In this document: positions 36,394 to 46,713 of the stretch, in pieces
Layout: every line of letters starts with the position of its first letter
Position numbering within the stretch: position 1 is the first letter of the stretch
Source: Cannabis sativa
Lineage: Eukaryota > Streptophyta > Magnoliopsida > Rosales > Cannabaceae
Direction: 5' to 3'
DNA length: 64,000 bases
Assembly: GCF_029168945.1 (NCBI RefSeq)
Contig: NC_083604.1
Location: 5,882,812 to 5,946,811, forward strand
The notes under the pieces: model-generated
The model's database searches: none
What the model saw: the letters and a program-made list of their open reading frames with translations, nothing else
What the model was told of the DNA's origin: nothing
Translations under genes and position numbers: made by a program

Positions 36394-37743
36394 ATGGCGA
36401 CTGCAAGATTCGAAATTGACAAGTTCACTGGTGTGAATGATTTTGGCCTATGGCGCATCAAAATGAAGGCACTTCTTGTGCAGCAGGGCATTGTCAATGC
36501 TATTCTTGAACCTGCTTCCAAAGATGGGGAAGATGTAAAGAAAGTGTCTCAAGAAATCGAGATGAAGGCACACAGTGCAATATTGCTCAGTTTGGGTGAT
36601 GAGGTGCTTCGAGAAGTTGCTGAAGAGGAGTCAGCTCTTGGTTTATGGAATAAACTTGGTGCAATCTATATGAAAAAGTCTTTAGCTAACAAGCTGTACT
36701 TGAAGAAAAGACTTTACACCATGAAAATGGAGGAAACAAAAGAACTAAGGAGGCATCTTGATGATTTCAACAAACTGATCTTGGACTTGAACAACATTGG
36801 AGTCAAGATTGATGAGGAAGATCAAGCAATTCTTCTACTCAGCTCCTTGCCTAAGAACTATGAACATTTTGTGGATACTATACTTTATGGTAAGGATACT
36901 CTTACCATGTCTGAGGTAAAAGCTGCCCTTAACTCGAAAGAAATACAGAAAAAGGTTGATGATAGATCAGAGACTGGTGGAGAAGGTTTATTTGCCCGTG
37001 GGAGACCTGATAAGAGGGATTTCAAGAAATCAAAGAATGGACACAAGTCCAATTCCAAGAACAGAAATGCTACTGGAAAGAAATGCTATTGCAAAAAGGA
37101 AGGCCATTTCAGAGATGATTGTTATTTGTTAAAGAACAAGCTTAAGAGAGACAAAAGTAGGGACAGAGGTGAAGCTGATGTTGCATCAAGTGGATATGAT
37201 TCTGCAGATGTTCTTGTTGCATCTAGTGAGGATTCTGGTGGAGAATGGATTCTAGACTCGGGCTGTTCCTTCCATATGACCCCAAACAAGAATTTGCTCT
37301 CTGATTTTGAAGAAAATGCTGCTGGTACAGTCCTATTGGGGAACAACAAAGCATGTAAAATTCAGGGTATTGGCTCAATCAACATGAAAATGCATGATGG
37401 CATCATTCGATCAATTCAAGAGGTGAGGTATGTTCCTGACCTTAAGAGAAACTTATTGTCTATAGGAATGTTTGATAATAGTTATGCTGTCAAAATAGAC
37501 AATGGCACACTAAACATCTCTAAAGGTTCTCTTGTGATAGCTAGAGGTAGACTCAAGAACGGATTATACTACATGATTGGTACAGCAGTAATTAGGACAA
37601 CTTCTCCAGCAATAAACAATGTCAAGAACAATATAGAACTATGGCATTTGAGACTTGACCATGTCAGTGAAAGGGGACTCACTGAACTTGACAAACAGGG
37701 ACTGTTTCAAGATGGATTGAATGGAAAACTTTGGTTTCTGTGA
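36394..37743 (+). pseudogene. Copia Gag-protease and pre-integrase (first frame of broken polyprotein)
   Basis: This ORF of 449 codons starts at an ATG 69 bp after the LTR. Residues 1-190 are the UBN2-type Gag (FTGVNDFGLWRIKMKALL). A zinc knuckle follows near residues 230-243, but it reads CYCKKEGHFRDDC: CX1C in place of the usual CX2C, so one residue seems lost. The aspartic protease motif WILDSGCSFHM is near residue 285. The pre-integrase segment LWHLRLDHVSERGL ends the frame. A one-base frameshift near 37720-37735 sends it into a stop at 37743, and the next ORF (from 37721) continues the protein. Confidence 0.88.
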
Positions 37744-39934
37744 GGAGTGTGTTTATGGGAAAAGTTGCAGGGTGAAGTTTGCTACTAGTCAACACACTAC
37801 TAAGGAGAAATTAGCCTACATTCACTCGGATTTGTGGGGGCCTTCTAGAGTCAAAACTCTTGGTGGTGCTAGCTATTTTATTAGCATCATAGATGATTTT
37901 TCTAGGAAAGTGTGGGTATTCCTATTGAAAAGCAAGGATGAGGCATTTAATGCCTTTGTCAATTGGAAAAGGCTGATTGAGAATCAAACAAAGTGCAAAA
38001 TTAGAAAGCTGAGGACAGACAATGGATGGGAGTATTGCTCAAATCAATTTGATGAATTTTGCAAAGAACATGGAATTGCTAGACACCTCACTGTTAGAGA
38101 TACACCTCAGCAAAATGGACTTGCTGAAAGAATGAATAGAACTCTCATTGAGAGAGTTAGGTGTATGTTGAAAGGTGCTGGTTTGGATAGGCCTTTCTGG
38201 GGAGAAGCTATTAAGACAGCCTGTTATCTAATAAATAGGTGCCCATCAGTTCCCTTGAAATTCAAAACTCCACAAGAACTTTGGACAGGTCATGTTCCAA
38301 AGCTTGACCACTTGAGGGTTTTTGGTTGCTCAGCTTATGCACACTACAGACAAGACAAGTTACAACCTAGGGCTCTAAAATGCATGTTCCTAGGCTATCC
38401 TGATGGAGTAAAGGGGTACAAATTATGGTGTCTAGAACCAGGGCATAAGAAATGCATCATTAGTAGAGATGTGGTGTTCAATGAGGAAGAAATGGCTATG
38501 AAAAGGAATGTTACTGCTACTGCACCAAAAACCAGCAATATAGGTGATCAAATTGAGGTGGACACTACTCAATCTAGTCCTATTGAAGCATCAGAAACCA
38601 CCAAGAATGATAATGTTGAGACTATCACTCAACCTAGCCTCAGCTCATATCAACTTGCTCGAGATAGAGAAAGGAGAACAACAAAGGCACCTGACAAGTT
38701 TGGTTATGCTGAATTTACAGCCTATGCACTTAGTGTTGCTGAAGATGTGGAAAGTGATGAGCCTTCAAGTTACATCGAAGCCATTTCTGGTAAAAATAAA
38801 GTTGCTTGGTTGCATGCTATAGAGGAGGAGAGACTGTCATTAAAGAAAAATAAGACATGGACAGTGGTGAAAAGACCTGAAAATCAAAGGATAATTAAGT
38901 GCAAATGGCTATTCAAACAAAAGGATGGTGTACCAGGTAGTGAGGGACCAATGTTTAAAGCAAGGTTGGTTGCTAAGGGATTTACTCAACAAGAAGGAGT
39001 TGATTACAATGACATATTTTCTCCAGTTGTCAAACAAACTACCATTAGAGTTGTCTTATCCACGGCTGCTAGATTTGATCTTGAGGTGGATCAAATGGAT
39101 GTTAGAACTGCATTTTTGCATGGGAATCTAGAGGAGAAAATCTACATGGAGATACCTGAGGGCTATGATGAGAAACCTGATCATGTATGTCTCTTAAAAA
39201 AATCTCTTTATGGTTTAAAACAGGCTTCAAGACAATGGAACCTTAGATTTGATGAGTTTATGTTGAAAATTGGCTTTACCAAAAGCAAATATGATACTTG
39301 TGTTTATTTTCACAATGGGATCTATCTACTACTGTATGTTGATGATATACTAATAGTAGGGAAAGAAAGAAGTAAAATTGAAAGCTTGAAATCTCAACTT
39401 GGTGTTGAATTTGAAATGAAAGACTTGGGGCCAGCCAAGAAGATTCTAGGCATTGAAATAAAGAGAAATAGGCCTCATTATATAAGTCTATCTCAAGAAC
39501 ATTACCTCAAGAAGGTAATTGACAAGCTTGGCATGAAAGATGCTAAACCTGTGACTACTCCACTTGCTCAACACTTCAAATTATCACAAGATCAGTCACC
39601 TCAAACTGAAAATGAGAGAAAATACATGGAAAGCATACCCTATGCTACTGGTGTAGGTTGCCTTATGTATGCTATGGTGTGTACTAAACCCGATTTGGCT
39701 CATAACATGAGTGTTGTGAGTAGGTTTATTAGTGATCCTGGTGAAGAACATTGGAAAGGATTGAAATGGATACTGAGGTATCTAAAGGGCACACTCAAAA
39801 CTGGTTTACTGCTGGGAAATGACAGCAAGTATAATGATAATGTTACTGGTTTTGTAGATTCAAATTATGCAGGAAACTTAGATACTAGGAGGTCTCTATC
39901 AGGCTTTGTTTTCACTGTTTGGGGGTTGTGTTAG
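37721..39934 (+). pseudogene. Copia integrase and reverse transcriptase (second frame)
   Basis: The ORF continues the polyprotein after the first frameshift. The integrase core has its three acidic positions in HSDLWGP, RTDNGWEY and QQNGLAERMN. The reverse transcriptase follows, with AKGFTQQEGVDYNDIFSPV, DVRTAFLHGNLEEKIYME and the catalytic YVDD in LLLYVDDILIVG. The RNase H domain begins near SNYAGNLDTRRSLSGFVF, where a second single-base frameshift, in a G run near 39920, ends the frame at 39934. No internal ATG start is needed; the M at 37721 is incidental. Confidence 0.9.
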
Positions 39935-40334
39935 TTGGAAAGCAAACCTACAAAAGGTTGTTGCTTTGTCCTCCACTAAAGCCGAGTATATGGCTGCAAC
40001 AGAGGCTGTGAAAAAAGCTATTTGGTTGAAGGGTTTGACATCTGAACTGGGCATTAATTCTGACAATTTATTCATACATTGTGACAACCAAAGTGCCATT
40101 CACCTCATGAAGAATCCCATGTACCATGAGAGGTCAAAACACATTGACATCAAACTTCACTTCATTAGAGACATTATTGCTAGTAAATTAGTCAAAGTAA
40201 AGAAGATATGTACTCATGAAAACCCTGCTGATATGTTCACCAAGGCAGTCACTAGTGAGAAATTCAGGCTATGCCTGAAATTGTTGAACATTGGAGATTG
40301 CCGATCCTTCACTTGTGAAGGAAAACTTTATTGA
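39906..40334 (+). pseudogene. Copia RNase H C-terminal part (third frame)
   Basis: It completes RNase H: SWKANLQKVVALSSTKAEYM, IHCDNQSAIHLMKNP and HERSKHIDIKLHFIRD, ending near the purine-rich sequence before the 3' LTR. It is read only if the frameshift at about 39920 is bypassed. Confidence 0.88.
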
Positions 40335-40406
40335 TGGAACGGTTTTGCCTATGTTATTTTTAGCTCAGTTTCCTTACTTGCAAATGTATATAAACCAGGT
40401 GGAATT

Positions 40407-40930
40407 TGTGGGGTTTATGTACAGTTGCGAGTATTAGTTAAGTCAGTTATTTTTTTCAGTTGTAAACTTAGACAGTTATTTCTGTTATTTTTGTTTGTTT
40501 GTTTGTACTCTCAGCCTATGTATATAAAGGCTTGTGTTCTGTAATTGTGAGTTGTAACAGAAAGAGAGAGTTCATGTGGTGAGCTGAGGGGTTCACATTG
40601 AGTTGTAACAGAGCATGATTAATTCCAATTCATGTTTCTCGAGTGTCTAAGTTTTCTGGTGTAGGAGCAAGACTCCATTTAGTGTGTTTGCTGTATGTTG
40701 TTATTGATCCACTGAGCTACATTCATAATAAGAAAGGCAAAGCTTCAAGGCAGTTCCTCCCAAGGATTAGATCCAAGTGTTAATTCACTTGTGATTGAAC
40801 CTTGTAATCCGGTTGTGTTCTTTCTTTTCTTGCTTCTGGTTTATTGGTTGTTTTTCTGGTTTATGTTATCTGTTCTACTGGTTTAATTTGATCTGGTTTT
40901 ATGTTCTTGAATGGTGATTGAATCACCACA
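40407..40930 (+). repeat. 3' LTR of Copia element
   Basis: It has the same 524-bp length as the 5' LTR. The purine-rich AACCAGGTGGAATT precedes it and the duplication CATCT follows. Confidence 0.93.
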
Positions 40931-40935
40931 CATCT

Positions 40936-42000
40936 AGTGTTGAGGTTGTGCAGAAAATGGTTAGATTTTTGAGTCCTTTTTTCTTTTGTTTTTGTTTGAT
41001 TTGTTTTAGTGTTGTTTTACGGTTGTTTTGCCATGATTTATTTATTTGATGTTGATTTTACTGTTCTTGCTTCATCTCGCCAGAATTAATAGTTGTTTTC
41101 TAAGTGTTCTCATATTGTTGTGGTAGTTCTGTCCGTTGATGTGAAAAATGAAGGCTATAAATACATTTCTTCTTCTTTTTCTATGGCTGTTTTTGTATTC
41201 TTTTTCATTCTGATTCTCCTATAAATATATTTGACGAGCTCACTAGCAAAAGAGTTTTTAGGGGTGTGGTTCTTTTATGTTTTTTTTAAGTGGTTATATC
41301 TGCTTTATAGTTTTACATTTATTTTTGTGTTGTTTTAGTAATTTTTTTAGGTTAATTAGGATTTTTGCTCCCTGAACTTTGACATGTATCAAATCATGCC
41401 CCATGAACTTTTAAGGTCGTTAAAAATGCCCCTGAACTATTGAGATTGTTAGATTTAAGGACTTTTGTCTAATTTCATTCAATTTTACTATTTCAGTGAT
41501 TGTTTATCTACTAAATCATGCTCCCTAGACTTTGATATCTACCAAATCATGCCCTTCGAACTTTAACATTTACTAAATCATGGCCCTTGGACTTTCATCC
41601 ATGTTAAACTTTTTTACTAAAATTGAAAAAAAGTCCTTATATTCAACAATCTCAATAGTTCAGGGGGTATTTTTATCGACCTTAAAAGTTCAAGGGGCAT
41701 GATTTGGTACATGTCAAAGTTTAAGGGGCAAAAATCCTAATTAGCCATTTTTTTTATTCTGATTTTCGAGGACTGAGCTTGCAAATATAATCATTATTGT
41801 ATCTGGTGTTGAGGCTGTGCAGAAGATGATTAGTTTTTTTCTTTTGTGTTTTTAATTTGTTTTTAGTGTTTTTTTACATTTGCGTTGCTATAATTATTTA
41901 TTTGACGTTGATTTCTCTATTTTGTTCCATCTTGTCGGAATTAATAATTGTTTTTGGGTGTTCTCATATTGCTGGGGTAGTTCTGTCCGTGAATGTGAAA
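40936..42000. repeat. Local tandem duplication, units split by two insertions
   Basis: The sequence flanking the Copia element (35730-35801 joined to 40936-41140) resembles about 41755-42000. Both contain CTTGCAAATATA, GTGTTGAGG.TGTGCAGAA and GTAGTTCTGTCCGT.GATGTGAA in the same order. Unit 1 was split by the Copia element and unit 2 seems to carry the foldback element at 41350. I do not recognise the source. Confidence 0.7.
41350..41746. mobile_element. Foldback MITE with ~115-bp inverted repeats (Mutator-like)
   Basis: The left arm starts GGTTAATTAGGATTTTTGC, and the right arm, read inward, GGCTAATTAGGATTTTTGC. The arms match over more than 100 bp (CCCTGAACTTTGACATG, GAACTTTTAAGGTCG, TGAACTATTGAGATTGTT). 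The flanks ATTTTTTTA and ATTTTTTTT (41341-41349, 41747-41755) suggest a 9-bp target duplication, as in MULEs, although it falls in a T run. No ORF. Confidence 0.75.
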
Positions 42001-42160
42001 GATAGAGACATGGTATGTGATTTTTGATGTCTACAGTATAAAAGAAGAAAAAAAAAAAAGGCAAGAACAATATAAATGTAATTTTTGCCACTAAATGTAA
42101 ACCTTTACTCAAAATTTGTAAAATTCCCAAAAAAATACTAAAACGGTCAAGAGTTTAAGA

Positions 42161-42218
42161 GGCCCATATGTGGGAAAAAAAAGGCCCAAGAAAGCATAAA
42201 ATGGTTAGCTACTGGGCC
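42161..42218 (+). promoter_or_regulatory. Site II motifs upstream of the PPR gene
   Basis: Three GGCCCA/TGGGCC words (42161, 42183, 42213) lie 190-245 bp before the ATG. Such clusters are TCP-binding site II elements, often seen at genes for organelle and growth functions. Confidence 0.5.
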
Positions 42219-42405
42219 CCCAAAATGAAGCACATTCTCTTTCTTGCTCAGTTGGGTGTTTACTTCCTTCCCCCACTTAAGCAGAAAGAAACATCTCCAA
42301 TCTCCATTCACCCGCCGGAACGATGCTGAGCCAGGCCTAACGCCAACTTGAGACCCAAATCAGGTGCGGCCATTTCTAACTCTTTTGATATGCATTCCCT
42401 CTGAT

Positions 42406-43953
42406 ATGATTCACACTCTTGGCGCCCACCGCCTCTTATACCGTTCTCGCATAGCCTACTTTGTCAAAGCTGGTCTCATCGATCAAGCCATCCAAGTGTT
42501 CGACGAAATGACTCAATCACAATGCCGAGTTTTTAGCATTGATTACAATCGATTTATTGGTGTACTGGCCCGCCATTCGCGTCTCGATTTAGCTGAGCAT
42601 TATTATAACAAAATGGTCCCTCAGGGGTTTTCTCTAAACCCCTTTACTTACTCTAGGCTCATTTCTGCTCTTTGTGTGGTTAAGAATTTTTTTCTTATTG
42701 AGAAACTTTTGGAAGACATGGATAAGCTTGGTCATGTTCCTGATATTTGGGCTTTTAATATATACTTGAATGTTTTGTGTGGAGAAAACCAGGTGGACTT
42801 TGCGTTGAAAGTTTTCCATTGTATGGTTCAGAAGGGTAGAGAGCCTGATACTGTTACTTATACTATACTCATTGATGGGTTGTGTAAAGCTAGGAAATTT
42901 GATGCTGCTGTGGTAGTTTGGCGTACTATGATAAGTACAGGGCTTACCCCTGATTGTATTGCTTGTACGGCTCTTGTCATTGGTTTGTGTGATGGTGGGA
43001 AAGTTGATTTGGCTTATGAACTTAGTATTGGTGAATTCAAAGGTCGAGTTGAGTTTAACCGTTTGATATATAATTCACTAATTAGTGGGTTTTGTCGAGT
43101 TGGTAGGATTGATAAGGCTCAGGCAATCAAGGATTTTATGAAGAGAAGTGGGTGTGAGCCAGATTTGGTTACTTATAATGTTTTGTTGAATTATTGTTGT
43201 GATGGGTTGATGTTAGATGAGGCTGAGAAATTGATGAAGAAAATGGAGAGTGATGGAATGACACCTGATTCTTATAGCTATAACAAGCTTCTCAAGGGTC
43301 TTTGCAAAGCTAATCGGCCCGAAAAGGCTTATTTGCTAATGAATAGTAGGATGGAGAAGAAAATGTTATGTAATGTTGTTTCTTATAATACTATTATTGG
43401 AGCGTTTTGCAAGGCTCGTCTTACTAGAAGGGCATACAAGCTTTTTCAGGAAATGAGCCAGAAGGGAATTGAACCAGATGTTGTAACATTCACAATTCTT
43501 ATAAAAGCGTTTCTTAGCGAAGGTAGTTCTGATGTAGCTAAAATGCTTCTTGATCAGTTGATGAGAATGAGTCTCTCACTAGATTGCATATTTTACACTG
43601 CAATAGTGGATCAACTATGTAAGGCAAAGAAGATTGAGATGGCTCTTAGCGTTTTCAGTGACATGGTTGAAAGAGGAGTCACTCCTGATGTGATTTCATA
43701 CAATGCCCTTATAAATGGGCTTTGCAAAGTTTCTAGAGTTAGCGAAGCTGTGTGTCTATACAATGAAATGCAATCTAAAGGATTATGTCCAGATGAAGTG
43801 ACTTTCAAATTGATAATAGGAGGTCTCATTCGGGAAAAGAAGCTACGTGAGGCATGTAGTGTATGGGATCAGATGATGGAGAAGGGCTTTACTCTTGGAG
43901 CAGCTGTTTCTCAGACTTTAATTAATGCTATTAATTCAATGGATGCTGAGTGA
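42406..43953 (+). CDS. P-class pentatricopeptide repeat protein (At1g13040-like, probably mitochondrial)
   Basis: An intronless gene encodes 515 aa. I start it at ATG 42406 (MIHTLGAHRLLYRSRIAYFV); the open frame reaches further upstream without an ATG. The protein consists almost wholly of ~35-residue PPR motifs, about thirteen, with the usual consensus (for example VTYTILIDGLCKARKFDAAV and ISYNALINGLCKVSRVSEAV). There is no E, DYW or other C-terminal domain, so it is P class. It ends DQMMEKGFTLGAAVSQTLIN. Order and spacing match Arabidopsis At1g13040, annotated mitochondrial (from memory). P-class PPR proteins bind single-stranded organelle RNA in a sequence-specific way and act in end processing, stability, splicing or translation. 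The actual target is unknown. The short basic N-terminus could be a targeting signal. No defects seen. Confidence 0.92.
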   Translation: MIHTLGAHRLLYRSRIAYFVKAGLIDQAIQVFDEMTQSQCRVFSIDYNRFIGVLARHSRLDLAEHYYNKMVPQGFSLNPFTYSRLISALCVVKNFFLIEKLLEDMDKLGHVPDIWAFNIYLNVLCGENQVDFALKVFHCMVQKGREPDTVTYTILIDGLCKARKFDAAVVVWRTMISTGLTPDCIACTALVIGLCDGGKVDLAYELSIGEFKGRVEFNRLIYNSLISGFCRVGRIDKAQAIKDFMKRSGCEPDLVTYNVLLNYCCDGLMLDEAEKLMKKMESDGMTPDSYSYNKLLKGLCKANRPEKAYLLMNSRMEKKMLCNVVSYNTIIGAFCKARLTRRAYKLFQEMSQKGIEPDVVTFTILIKAFLSEGSSDVAKMLLDQLMRMSLSLDCIFYTAIVDQLCKAKKIEMALSVFSDMVERGVTPDVISYNALINGLCKVSRVSEAVCLYNEMQSKGLCPDEVTFKLIIGGLIREKKLREACSVWDQMMEKGFTLGAAVSQTLINAINSMDAE

Positions 43954-45357
43954 ACTTGCAAAATGGTTTCTACCTGCATATTGTCCCTCTCAGAAAAGAG
44001 ATTTGCTGCATACCAACTGTTTTCTGCTAATGGTATGCTCTGAGCAAGTTAAAGCGATCCTAATAAGATCTTCAACATTGTTTTCTGATTGATCGATAAT
44101 GCTTCTGTCTGTATGAAATACAGGAAAGAACATTTGGCAGCTTTGACTAAAAGTTCCTGAAGATCACGACTCTTAATTCTTGTATGGTCTATCTTTGTGT
44201 CCTTCCAAAGATTGTAAATTTATTCAACTGTAACGTGTGAAAGTATTTTAACCTCTTGTGTCCCCTTATGTCTGTGTTGGTTTGAAGTACTGGTATCACC
44301 CACGGATGGCTGAAGCTGAAGAATGCTGCCTTTGGGAAAACAGAATGTGAAGGAACTTAGTAAGTTTCCAAAGTCTCTGTTTTTATGGTAACTTGTTGCT
44401 TTCCCAGTTCTTTTACCCGAAACTGGCTGTCCCTTCCTGCGTAGTTATCTGAAGTTGTTTTAGTACTTGAATTGACCAGGTTACTTCATCCAAATGGGAA
44501 AAGGCAAGTAAGAGGAAATGAAGGGAATATTTTTGTTCACGTTCATTGATTCCCTGATCTACTTCAAGAATGAAGATAATTTTGAATCTCGCGTTGGAAC
44601 GAAGATATCCACGAGCTCGGTAGCATCAGAGCCTAATTGCAGATGTTATAGAAGAGATGCCCTAACCATTTTAAGGGCTAAAATTGACTTGGCATGGTTC
44701 AGTCCATTACACAATGAAGCTGTGCTGTGAGCTTTTGTTTAGTTAGAAAGTGGAAATCTCCTGTACATTGAATGATTTATTTGAAATCCATATTGAGTAT
44801 CTTGTACCCTTTTACACATACTAGGTAGAGAAAGTGGCATTGTGTTGTATAATATATTTTTCTTGTTCTTCTTCATAATTTGAATGTAACACTAGATTAT
44901 GTATACAATTAAATCTAGTTTATACCCTTTACAAATCAATATTATAGGAAGAAAGCAATTATAAGTTTGAATATACTTATTTTCGGATTAAAGAAAGAAT
45001 GAGAACCAAAATTCATTAGAGCTAATGAAAGAGCCAATCAAATTAAATCTCTTCCAGTTAATGAATTCATTAAGAGACTGTTAAACTACATAACATTCTT
45101 TAATTTATTTAAAAGAGGAGAGGAAAAAAACACTGATAAAATCTAATTATTTTATATTAAACTCTACATATTCAAATTTTAATGTTGATGTACATAATTG
45201 AATCTTGTAAATGAAACTAGGCTCTAATTCATTATTAAGGATAATTAAGCTCTCTCTCACCAAGTATCTGATTCGAAATCATTGTCTTTAGTCTATAGCT
45301 AGCTAAGTAGCTGGTTGTTACGAGTACATATATAATTGGATTGAAAAGGTAGGACTA
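43954..45357. other. PPR 3' UTR and spacer
   Basis: The sequence to about 44850 is less AT-rich and could be a long or spliced 3' UTR (AATGATTTATTTGAAATC near 44771, AATATATTTTTCTTG near 44850). The 70-aa ORF at 44518 has no recognised homology. The remainder is AT-rich. Confidence 0.4.
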
Positions 45358-45431
45358 GTATATAAATATATATTATTACTTGCCTCCTTTGCTTAGCCAT
45401 GTCCGATCCTCTGATATTCTTTGCCTTTTAA
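45358..45431 (+). promoter_or_regulatory. TATA box and upstream ORF of the first LEA-2 gene
   Basis: TATATAAATATA (from about 45359) is followed by TTGCCTCCTTTGCTTAGCC and an upstream ATG at 45399 that opens a 10-codon ORF (MSDPLIFFAF, stop at 45429-45431). The same block precedes the second LEA-2 gene at 47747-47777. Confidence 0.5.
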
Positions 45432-45609
45432 ATAAATCATCCTTGAAGTTCTCCTCAAGTGATCCCTTCTAATCTTCTCATCCACAGTTCCTTTTATCAT
45501 AATCCTTTAATTTCTTCTTCATCATTCCACCACTACTACTACTACTACACTTGTTCATCATCATCATTATTCTTATTATTACTATATTCATATAATACCA
45601 TAATATACC

Positions 45610-46713
45610 ATGAGGCCACATAACGAAACCAATCCCCATTTCGCTAGACCTACACAACCACAACTCCAAGGACAAGGGCCACCACCAGCTCATCATGATG
45701 ACCACCATGACCCCACCACACCACCAGGCCGCCGCCGCCGCCATCACCACCACCACCACCGTGACCCAACTTCCCCACAACCACAAGGGTATCATCGTCC
45801 TCAACAAAAACAACAAAGGCACGGTCACCACAAAGATTCTTCCCGGCCAGTGGTCCCAATAGTAGTCCCTAGTGGTCACGAAAACCAAGCCCACCACCAA
45901 CCGTTTGATCGATACGACGAAAGAGACCACCGACCCCTGCAGCCACGCGCAGGCCAATCCCCACCATATAATCACCAACATCCTCCAGATATAACCGGTG
46001 TGGACCATCCCAAGCCGCCGCCAGCCGCCGCAACCGCCGCCTCGACCGTGCCACGTCATGAAGATGACCAAGAATCAAATGTGTGGGGCAATTGGCGACG
46101 TGGGCCAATCCACGATGGTAATATGATTATGCCACCGCAACGCAAGACAAGCTCATTCGCATGGTTAGTAGCATTCTTCTGTGCAATCTTTTGGGTTGTC
46201 ATAATCCTCGGAGGCCTAGCAGTACTCATAGTCTACCTCATTTTCCGTCCTAGGAGTCCGAGGTTCGACGTGTCAGCAGCAACACTAAACGCAGCATATC
46301 TCGACATGGGTTACCTACTCAATGCTGATCTAACATTTCTAGCAAACTTCACAAATCCAAATAGGAAAGTGGACATTCACTACAGCTATATGTACATTGA
46401 ACTTTATTACGGAAGGAGTCTTATTGCTACTCAATCTATTGAGCCTTTCTCTGCACCTAAGGCTGAGACTAAATTGTTAGACCTTCATGCTGTGACTAGT
46501 CAAGTTCGGCTTTCTGAGCTCGAAATACAAAGATTTAAGAGACAGTTGATGAACAATGGTGTTTTGTTTGAAGTAAAAGGATTCTTCAGAGCAAGATCTA
46601 GCTTTGGTGGTCTTTTGAGGTACTCTTATTGGTTGCATGGTCGATGTACTATCATGGTGACCAGACCTCCTAATGGGGTTATGGTTGCAAAGAAATGCAA
46701 ATCAAAGCACTGA
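45610..46713 (+). CDS. LEA-2 / NDR1-HIN1-like membrane protein with His/Pro-rich N-terminus
   Basis: A single-exon gene of 367 aa. Residues 1-175 are low complexity and rich in Pro, His, Gln and Arg, with RRRRHHHHHH at 41-50. They are probably disordered and cytosolic. One transmembrane helix follows at about 183-212 (WVVIILGGLAVLIVYLIF). The rest is a LEA-2 domain with YLLNADLTFLANFTNPNRK, then ELYYGRSLIATQSIEPF, and ends CTIMVTRPPNGVMVAKKCKS. The LEA-2 fold is a beta sandwich that faces the apoplast in NHL proteins, several of which act in pathogen response or membrane contact. The exact role here is unknown. The ATG at 45610 is the first in frame, 180 bp after the upstream ORF. A paralogue lies 1.2 kb downstream on the same strand, so this is a tandem pair. 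The antisense ORFs at 45478-46108 are shadows. Confidence 0.9.
   Translation: MRPHNETNPHFARPTQPQLQGQGPPPAHHDDHHDPTTPPGRRRRHHHHHHRDPTSPQPQGYHRPQQKQQRHGHHKDSSRPVVPIVVPSGHENQAHHQPFDRYDERDHRPLQPRAGQSPPYNHQHPPDITGVDHPKPPPAAATAASTVPRHEDDQESNVWGNWRRGPIHDGNMIMPPQRKTSSFAWLVAFFCAIFWVVIILGGLAVLIVYLIFRPRSPRFDVSAATLNAAYLDMGYLLNADLTFLANFTNPNRKVDIHYSYMYIELYYGRSLIATQSIEPFSAPKAETKLLDLHAVTSQVRLSELEIQRFKRQLMNNGVLFEVKGFFRARSSFGGLLRYSYWLHGRCTIMVTRPPNGVMVAKKCKSKH

Larger units (their letters stand above)
35802..40930 (+). mobile_element. Copia LTR retrotransposon, nearly complete (Tork/TNT1-like)
   Basis: Two 524-bp LTRs (35802-36325 and 40407-40930) start TGTGGGGTTTATG and end GAATCACCACA. They are flanked by the exact target duplication CATCT (35797-35801, 40931-40935). 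A primer site, TGGTATCAGAGCACAGG, follows at 36328. About nine LTR differences (1.7%) make it older than the Copia element at 5097. The polyprotein is broken by two frameshifts, so it is probably inactive, although every domain is present. The short coding length and Tnt1-like motifs suggest the Tork lineage. Confidence 0.93.

Noticed and set aside
42364..42405. Upstream extension of the PPR protein by 14 residues
   Set aside because: The extension starts at GTG, not ATG; the first ATG in frame is 42406 and fits the family start.
44518..44730. 70-aa ORF downstream of the PPR gene
   Set aside because: No recognised motif; it probably lies in the 3' UTR or spacer.
45478..46108. Minus-strand ORFs (197, 79 and 69 aa) opposite the first LEA-2 gene
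   Set aside because: They are shadows of the Pro/His-rich coding strand; the plus strand has the LEA-2 domain.
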